Below are positions 1 through 6,600 of a stretch of DNA of 7,784 nucleotides, one piece after another. Source of the stretch: Scatomorpha intestinigallinarum (GTDB lineage Bacteria; Bacillota; Clostridia; Oscillospirales; Oscillospiraceae); assembly GCA_018712225.1 (NCBI GenBank), contig DVHH01000184.1, positions 1 through 7,784 on the forward strand, in the 5' to 3' direction. Position 1 is the stretch's first letter. The number at the start of each line of letters is the position of its first letter. The position numbers were made by a program, and so were the translations under genes. Under the pieces are notes generated by a model. The model had not been told where the DNA came from. It searched no databases and worked only from the letters and a program-made list of their open reading frames with translations.

Positions 1-147
1 GACGACCTTGTAGCTCACGTCCGCCTCCAGCAGCGCAAGGCGCACCTCGCGCATGGCCTCGTTCACGTCCGTCTCGGTCAGGCGGCCCTTGCCCCTGAGC
101 TTCTTGAACGTGGCATTCAGTTTGTCCGAAAGGCTCTCAAAAGCCAA
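1..147 (-). CDS. ffh: Signal recognition particle GTPase Ffh (SRP54), 5' part only
   Basis: The first 49 codons are present; the gene runs off the left edge. The translation starts MAFESLSDKLNATFKKLRGK and continues with GRLTETDVNEAMREVRLALL and EADVSYKVV. This is the characteristic start of the SRP54 N-domain helical bundle. In the family, Ffh binds the 4.5S/6S SRP RNA and, through its GTPase and M domains (outside this window), delivers nascent membrane proteins to FtsY at the cytoplasmic membrane. The start is a TTG at 145-147, chosen because GGGAGGTG (153-160) lies 5 nt upstream and the Ffh homology begins right there; no ATG or GTG fits. It lies 15 nt downstream of the ylxM stop and its ribosome-binding site is inside that gap, so the two genes are almost certainly co-transcribed. 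Nothing is odd apart from the TTG start and the truncation by the window edge. Confidence 0.95.
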   Translation of the reverse strand, partial: MAFESLSDKLNATFKKLRGKGRLTETDVNEAMREVRLALLEADVSYKVV

Positions 148-152
148 AGCGA

Positions 153-160
153 CACCTCCC
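153..160 (-). promoter_or_regulatory. Ribosome-binding site of ffh
   Basis: The minus strand reads GGGAGGTG, then 5 nt, then TTG. It lies in the 15-nt gap between the ylxM stop and ffh. Its strength and spacing decide in favour of the TTG start. Confidence 0.85.
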
Positions 161-162
161 GT

Positions 163-516
163 TCAGTCGTCCAGGCCCCGAAGTTCTTCCATGACCTCGC
201 GGGCAACGCGCCTTGCCTCGGCGTCAGGAGAGGAGAGCAGGCCGGAAAGCCGCGCCTCCACGCCCGAGAGCGCCTCGCGCCTGGCGCGGAAGCGGGCGAC
301 AAGGCCCGTCTTGGCCTCGATGTCCCGCAGCGTGGCCTCGGCGCGCCTGATGATGTCCCACACGCCCTGGCGGGAGATGCCCGTCAAGGCCGCTATCTCG
401 GCCAGGGAGAGGTCCTCGTTGTAGTGCAAATCGAAATACTCGCGCTGCTTTTCCGTCAGCAGCTCCCCGTAGAAGTCGAAGAGCATCGTCCGCAGCACGG
501 CCTCCTCCGCTGCCAA
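163..516 (-). CDS. ylxM: YlxM family helix-turn-helix protein (UPF0122), SRP-associated
   Basis: A 117-residue protein, close to the usual length of the YlxM/UPF0122 family. Residues 12-30 (LFDFYGELLTEKQREYFDL) match the family opening, and residues 36-60 (LSLAEIAALTGISRQGVWD...) form a helix-turn-helix like sigma factor region 4. The rest is charged and helical, ending GLDD. The family is conserved next to ffh in Bacillota and is thought to help the SRP pathway, possibly by binding SRP RNA or Ffh; its exact role is not settled. The start is TTG at 514-516, supported by GGGAGGTG at 524-531, 7 nt upstream. A GTG at residue 7 is the only other early start and has no site. The ATG at 531-533 is in another frame. 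It is the first gene of the ylxM-ffh operon, driven by the consensus promoter at 568-596, with an inverted repeat in its leader. Confidence 0.92.
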   Translation of the reverse strand: MAAEEAVLRTMLFDFYGELLTEKQREYFDLHYNEDLSLAEIAALTGISRQGVWDIIRRAEATLRDIEAKTGLVARFRARREALSGVEARLSGLLSSPDAEARRVAREVMEELRGLDD

Positions 517-523
517 CCCGAGC

Positions 524-531
524 CACCTCCC
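524..531 (-). promoter_or_regulatory. Ribosome-binding site of ylxM
   Basis: The minus strand reads GGGAGGTG, then 7 nt, then TTG at 514-516. The octamer is identical to that of ffh. It decides the TTG start of ylxM. Confidence 0.85.
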
Positions 532-534
532 ATG

Positions 535-556
535 TGTAAAGCAAGGCCGCTTTACA
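535..556. promoter_or_regulatory. Perfect inverted repeat in the ylxM leader (possible operator or RNA hairpin)
   Basis: TGTAAAGC (535-542), six bases AAGGCC, then GCTTTACA (549-556): two exact 8-bp arms. Counting from the promoter at 568-596, it covers about +6 to +27 of the leftward transcript and ends a few bases before the ylxM ribosome-binding site. As DNA it could be a repressor site just downstream of the start; as RNA it would form a short 8-bp hairpin. It has no T-tract, so it is not an intrinsic terminator. I do not recognise it as the site of a named regulator. The symmetry is seen; the role is inferred. Confidence 0.6.
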
Positions 557-567
557 AAGCCTTATGG

Positions 568-596
568 ATTATACACGTCCGCGCGGCGGCTGTCAA
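568..596 (-). promoter_or_regulatory. Consensus SigA-type promoter for ylxM-ffh
   Basis: On the minus strand, TTGACA (596-591) is followed by a 17-nt spacer (590-574) and TATAAT (573-568). Both hexamers and the spacer are exact sigma-70/SigA consensus. In this GC-rich sequence such a match is very unlikely by chance. Transcription should start near 561, giving a leader of about 45 nt before the TTG of ylxM. No extended -10 TGn is present. Confidence 0.9.
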
Positions 597-613
597 GTGT
601 TTTTCTTTAACAG

Positions 614-643
614 CCCCCCGGTATATGAAGCGCCCGGGCGGGG
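614..643 (+). other. GC-rich hairpin in the putative leader of the glucan synthase gene
   Basis: CCCCCCGG at 614-621 can pair with CCGGGCGGGG at 634-643, with C639 bulged and a 12-nt loop; the right arm also overlaps a perfect 10-bp palindrome, CGCCCGGGCG (631-640). It lies 42 nt before the synthase start. It could be leader structure if transcription starts upstream of it, but no clear plus-strand promoter was found, so its role is unknown. Confidence 0.3.
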
Positions 644-674
644 AAAAGTAATCCATGCCAAAAAACGAAAAGAC

Positions 675-680
675 AGGTGA
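675..680 (+). promoter_or_regulatory. Ribosome-binding site of the glucan synthase gene
   Basis: AGGTGA lies 5 nt before ATG at 686-688. It overlaps the GTG at 677-679 that would be the longest start, which makes the GTG unlikely and ATG 686 the preferred start. Confidence 0.7.
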
Positions 681-685
681 TAAAA

Positions 686-3600
686 ATGTCCGAAACCAGC
701 GGCGCCGCGGTGCGCGGCCGGGCGCTCTCGCGGGAGCTGGGGCGCATGCTCGCCCTCATAGGCCGGGAGCAGGACAGGCTCTCCGAAAAGGGCCGGGAGC
801 TGCCCCCGGGCGCGGACTGGCTGCTCGACAACTGGTATCTGATAGAGCGCGAGGGGAAGCTCGCGGCCTCGGAGCTGCGGCGCGCGGGGCGCCTGCGCGC
901 CTCGGGCGGCAGCGCCCTCATCGTCTCGGCCTGCCGCGCCCTGGCGGACGAGGACGGCGGTGCCGTCACGGCTCAGAGCGCGGCGCGTTTCCTGGCGGAT
1001 TTTCAGCGCGAGCAGCCCCTCACGATGCGTGAGCTGGGCCTTTTCGCGCCCGCCCTGCGTTTTGCCCTCGTCGGCAAGATAGCCGGGAGCCTCCGCGGCG
1101 GTCTCGACGCGGGGCTGCTCTCGCGCTGCATAGGCTCCCTGCGCCTTTTCTCCACGCTGGACCTCACGGCCCTGCTGGAGGGCGCTGACCTGGTCGAGGC
1201 CGCCCTGCGCCGCGACCCTGCGGGCGTCTACCCGCAGATGGACGAGCGCAGCCGCGCAGCCTGCCGGGAGCGTGTGCGCGTCCTTGCCAAAAGGCGCGGG
1301 CTTGGCGAGGCCGCCTGCGCCGAGCGCCTGCTGGCCGAATGCGGCGAGGGCGGCGTCTGCGAGCTGCTCTCGCCGCCGGAGCGCTCCGGCCGGGGCCTCG
1401 CCCTGGCCCAGCTGCTGCCCGCCCTTGCCCTCTCGGCGCTGCTGGGGCTCGGTTTTCGCAGCCTCCCGCTCTTTTTCCTCGCCCTGCCCGTCCTCTGGGA
1501 GCTGGACAAGGCGGTCTGTGACTTTGTGCTTCTGCGCGTCCTGCCGCCGAGGCCGCCCTTCAGGCTGGAGCTGGCCTCGGGCGTCCCGGCGGAGGGGCGC
1601 TGCCTGTGCGTCGTCTCCTCCCTGCTCTCGGGGCCGGAGTCCGGGCCGGAGCTCGCGCGGCGCATAGAGGAGTTCTCCCTCGCCTCGCGCGACTGCGGCA
1701 AAAACCTCATGTTCGGCCTGCTGGCGGACCTGCCCGAGGCCCGCGAGCGCGCCCTGCCCGGCGACGGCGAGGCCACGGAGGCCGCCGTGAGGGCCGTGGA
1801 GGCGCTAAACGACAAATACGGCGGCGGCTTTTTCCTCTTCTGCCGCCGCAGGACGCTGCGGGAGCGGGACGGCGTCTGGGCGGGGCACGAGCGCAAGCGC
1901 GGGGCCCTGCTGGCCCTGGCGCGCCTGCTGCGCGGGGATCCCGGCGGGCTCGCCGTCCTCGCGGGGGACCCTGCGCTCCTTAGGTACACGAAATACATCC
2001 TCACCCTGGACGCGGACACGCGCCTGCTGCCGGGCGCGGCGCGGGAGCTCATAGGCGCGATGCTCCACCCCCTGAACCGCCCGGTGTTCGGCCCCGGGCG
2101 CGTCGTCGTGTCCGGACACGGGCTCATACACCCGCGCATGGGCGTGGAGCTCTCCTCGGCGGTGAAGACGCCCTTCTCCCGGCTCATGGCCGGCGCGGGC
2201 GGCACGGACCCCTACGGCGGGGCCTGCGGCGAGGTCTGGATGGACCTGACGGGCCGGGGCGGCTTTGCGGGCAAGGGCATCCTGGATGTGGACGCCCTGC
2301 TCTTCGGCTGCTCCGACCTGCCCGAGAACCTCATCCTCTCACACGACGCCGTCGAGGGCGCCATCCTGCGCGGGGGCTATATGAGCGACACGGAGCTGAC
2401 GGACGGCTTCCCCTCGAAGCCCGCGGCCTATTTCCGCCGCCTGCACCGCTGGGTGCGCGGGGACTGGCAGAACATCTCCTTCATTCTCCGGCGCGGGCGG
2501 AACTTTGCCTTTGCGGAGCGCTGGAAGCTTTTCGACAGCCTGCGCCGGAGCCTTTTTGCGCCCTTCTGCCTGGGGGCGATAGTCTGGGCGGTCTGCCTGC
2601 CCTCTGCGGCCTCGCTCTGCGCGGGGCTGCTCGCCGCCTGTTCGCTGTGTACGGGCCTGCTGCCGGCGCTGGGCTTTGCCCTCTTCCGCCGGGACCGGGA
2701 GCGCCTGAGCTCCGACGTGCCGCACGGCGCCACGGGCCGCCTGCTGCAGATCCTGCTCCGGGCCCTGCTGCTGCCCTGGGAGGCCCTGACCTGCCTGGGA
2801 GCTGCCGCCCTCGCCCTCTGGCGCATGGGCGTCTCGAAGAAGAACCTCCTCGCCTGGCAGACTGCCGCCCAGTCGGAGGGCCGGGCGCGCAAAGCTCTGG
2901 AGCCCTGGCCGCTGGCCTTCACGGGCCTGGCGCTCACCCTGCTCTCGCCCGCGCCGGCGGGGCGGGCCTTCGGCCTTGTCTGGCTGGCCGCGGCCTTTGC
3001 CGTGCCGGGCCTGGGCAGGCAGAGGGCCCCCGTCCCGCCCCTGCCCGAGGCCGACAGGAGCTTCCTGCTGGGCGAGGCAGCGAAGATCTGGCAGTATTTT
3101 GCCGCCTTCTGCGGTCCGGAGGACAACTACCTGCCCCCCGACAACTGGCAGGAGCAGCCGCCCACCGGCCTTGCGCACCGGACCTCGCCCACGAATATCG
3201 GCCTTGCCATGGTCTCCGCCCTCGCGGCTGCGGACCTGGGACTTTGCTCCGCGCCCGAGGCTGCGGGGCTCATCGAGCGCATCCTCACGACCTGCGAGGC
3301 GCTACCCAAGTGGCGCGGCCACCTCTACAACTGGTACGACACGCGCTCTCTGCGCCCCCTCGCGCCCAAATACGTCTCCACCGTGGACAGCGGCAACTTT
3401 GCCGCCTGCCTCGCGGCGCTCAGGCGCGGGCTGGAGGACTACGCGAGGCCGGATCTCGCCGCGCGCGCCGGCGCGCTCTATGAGGCGATGGATTTCCGCC
3501 CGCTCTACGACGCCGAGCGCCGCCTCTTCCGCATAGGCTGGGACGAGAGCGCACAGAAGCTCTCAGACGGGCTCTATGACCTGCTCTCCAGCGAGGCGCG

Positions 3601-6600
3601 GCTCACGGGCTACCTCGCCGTGGCGAGGGGCGAGGCCCCGCGCCGCCACTGGCGGCGGCTCTCGCGCGCCCTGGTGTCGAAGGACGGCTACCGCGGCATG
3701 GCCAGCTGGACGGGGACGATGTTCGAATATCTCATGCCCGAGCTCTTCCTGCCCCTGTGCCGGGACAGCCTGCTCTGGGAGAGCGCGCGCTTCTGTCTCT
3801 ACGTCCAGCGCAGGGACAGGGCCGGCGGCGGGCTCTGGGGCCAGTCCGAGAGCGCCTTTTTCTCCCTGGACCCCTCGCTCAGCTACCGCTACAAGGCCCA
3901 CGGCTGCCAGTCCCTGGCGCTCCGGCGCGGCATGGGCGCGGACATGGTCGTCTCCCCGTATTCTAGCTTCCTGGCCCTGGCCGTGGAGCCGCGCGCCGCG
4001 GTGCGGAACCTTCGCAGGCTCTGCGAAAGGGGCTTCACTGGCCGCTTCGGCCTCTGGGAGGCTGTGGACTTCACGCCCTCCCGCACCTCCGGCCGGGGCG
4101 GCGAGAGCGTGCGCTGCGTCATGTCCCACCACCTGGGCATGAGCCTTGCCGCCATAGACAACTGCCTCTCGGACAATATAATGTGCCGCCGCTTCATGTC
4201 CGACCCCGCCATGAGCGCCCACCGCTGCCTGCTCGAAGAGCGCCTGCCCCTGGGTGCGGTGACGCTCCGGCGTCGCGGCGGGCCGGAGCCCGAAAAGCCC
4301 GCCCGCAGCCCCGGCCCCGGCTGGGAGGCGGGCGGAGCCTGCCCGGACGCGGCCTTTCCGCGCTGCTACCCCGTCTCTAACGGGGTCTACCATCTCACGC
4401 TCGCCTCCAGCGGCCTCGCCTCGGCCTGCGCCGGGGGCATAGGCATATACCGCGGCCCCGACGATCCCCTCACCGGCCCCGCGGGCCTGCGCATATACTT
4501 TGAAACTCCCGAAGGCAGGACAGATCTCCTGCCCCTGCCCGGGGCCGCCGGCGGCCTCAGCTTCAGCCACGCCTTCAGGGGCGGGGCGCTCAGCTTCGAG
4601 GGCGAGAGCGATGCGCTCCACAGCCTCTGCTCCGCCGCCGTCTCGGCCCGGGACCTCTGCGAGGTGCGCTTTGTGGAGCTGAAGAGCCCGCGCGCCCTGG
4701 AGGGCCGGCTCTGCCTGGAGTTCGAGCCCATGCTGGCGCGGCTCCGGGACTGGGAGGGCCACCCGGCCTACTGGCGGCTCGGCCTGCACGCCGAAGTGCG
4801 CGAGGGCGCGCTGCTCATCCGCCGCCTGCCGCGCGGGGAAGTGCGCGAGTGCTGGCTCTGCCTGCGCTCAAACCGCCCGCTCGACTGCCGCGCGGACGCC
4901 CTGGACGAACCGCTGGGCTGGCTCTCGCACCCCTTCGTCCGGGCCTCGACCCCGGCCTTCGCGCCGATGTCGGGCAGTTTTTCCGCGCGCTTCGCCCTGG
5001 CCTTCGGGCCTACGGCGGAGGAGGCCATGGCGGCCGCCTCGCGCGGGCTCAACGCCGCGGCCCAGGATTTTGCCGACCTGCTCTCCGCCCGCGCCGCCCT
5101 GGGCGGCATGGGCGCGCGCGAGCTTTCCGCCGCGCTCGACATGGCGGGCGCGCTGGTCTTTCCGCGCTATACCGGGGCCGCGTCCAGGAATTCCCTCTGG
5201 CGCATCGGCGTCTCCGGCGACCTGCCCGTCGTCTGCGCCCTACTGGAGGACGAAAACCAGCTGCGCGCCGCGCGCGAGCTCATACGCAGGCAGGACCTGC
5301 TGCGCGTCTGCGGCGTGCGGAGCGACCTCGTCTTCCTCACCCGCGAGGGCGGGGACTACTTCAGCCGCCTCGCCCGCTCCGTGGCGGAGCTGCTGCAAAG
5401 GGACGGCCTGGAGGCCATGCTGGGCGCGCCCGGCGGGGTCCACACGGCCCCCTGCGCCGGCGCGGAGGACATCCTGAAATGCGCCGCCCTTGCCGTTGAC
5501 CTCTCCCGGCCCTCGGGGCCGGAGCCTGAGCCGCCCGCGCAAAGCCGACCGCCCCTGCCGGAGCCCCGGCGCGCGGGGCGCTGTTCCTGGCGCTGGCTGC
5601 CGGACGGCGGCTTCGAGCTGGACGCGCGTCAGGGCCTGCCCCCGCGCGCCTGGAGCCTGCCCCTCACGAACGGGAACTTCGGCTGCCTCGCGGCCGACTG
5701 CGGCCCGGCGGGCATGTGGCTGGGCAACGCCCGCGAAACGCGCGTGGACAAGGGCCTCGACGGCGACCTCGCCTCCGGCGGCTCCGAGGCGCTCCTGTGC
5801 GCCGGCGAGAGCCTCTTTGCCGGGGCGCGGGTACGCTTCGGCTTCGGCTGGGCCGCGTGGGAAAAGGGCGCGGCGCGCGTGACGCTGTTCGTGCCCCAGG
5901 GCGCGGACGCGCGGCTCATGATAGTCGAAAACGCCCCGGCTGACCTGGTCTGGGAGCTGCATCCCACCCTCGCCTGGGAAGCGCGGGACGCGGCCTTCGT
6001 CCGCACGCGCGCGCAGGACGGGGCGCTGCTGGCCTCAAACCCCCGCGGCGGCGCGCCGGAGCTCACCTTCCGCGCCGCCTTCTCCTGCGAGACCGGGCTC
6101 ACGGCCACCGAGGCCGGCCTGCCGCTCTTCAGGGCGGAGCTGCCCGGCGGGGAAACGCGCGTTATCGCCTGCGGCTTTCTGCCCTCAGCGGAGCTGCGCC
6201 GCCTTGCGGAGCCGGAGCGCGCCCTCGCGCTGCTCGATGAAACGAAGCGCCGCTGGGCCGCGCTCACGGGCAGGCTGAAGATCAAGACGCCCCATCCGGA
6301 GCTCGACCGCTATATGAACGGCTGGGCCGTATACCAAACCCTGGCCTGCCGCCTGCTGGCGCGCACTTCCATCTACCAGAGCGGCGGGGCCTACGGCTTC
6401 CGCGACCAGCTGCAGGACGCGGTGAACCTTCTGCCCGTCGCCTCCGCCCCGGCGCGGGAGCGCATCCTCGCCGCCTGCGCCCACCAGTACGAGGAGGGCG
6501 ACGTCATGCACTGGTGGCACGAGGGCGAGCCGGACCGCGGCGTGCGCACGCGCTGCTCGGACGACCTGCTCTGGCTGCCCTGGGCGGTCTGCGAATACGT

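Noticed and set aside
607..627. Plus-strand promoter made of TTAACA (607-612) and TATATG (622-627)
   Set aside because: The spacer is only 9 nt; at the proper distance upstream of TATATG there is only GTTTTT. Too weak to annotate.
677..679. GTG at 677 as the start of the glucan synthase (three extra residues)
   Set aside because: It lies inside the AGGTGA ribosome-binding site that serves ATG 686, and has no good site of its own.
655..1032. Open frame starting ATG at 655, overlapping the synthase start in another frame
   Set aside because: No convincing ribosome-binding site; its translation becomes an Arg/Gly/Ala-rich shadow of the synthase and matches no family I know.
3563..4789. Long minus-strand open frames across the synthase (up to 408 codons here, others at 1228-2205 and 2339-3178)
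   Set aside because: GC-rich genes leave few stop codons in other frames. The translations are low-complexity (Ala, Gly, Arg, Pro) with no recognisable motifs, while the plus frame is motif-rich from end to end.
5506..5522. Hairpin CCGGCCC-TCG-GGGCCGG in the second linker
   Set aside because: Probably a by-product of Pro/Gly/Ser codons in a GC-rich linker; no T-tract and no sign of an internal terminator.
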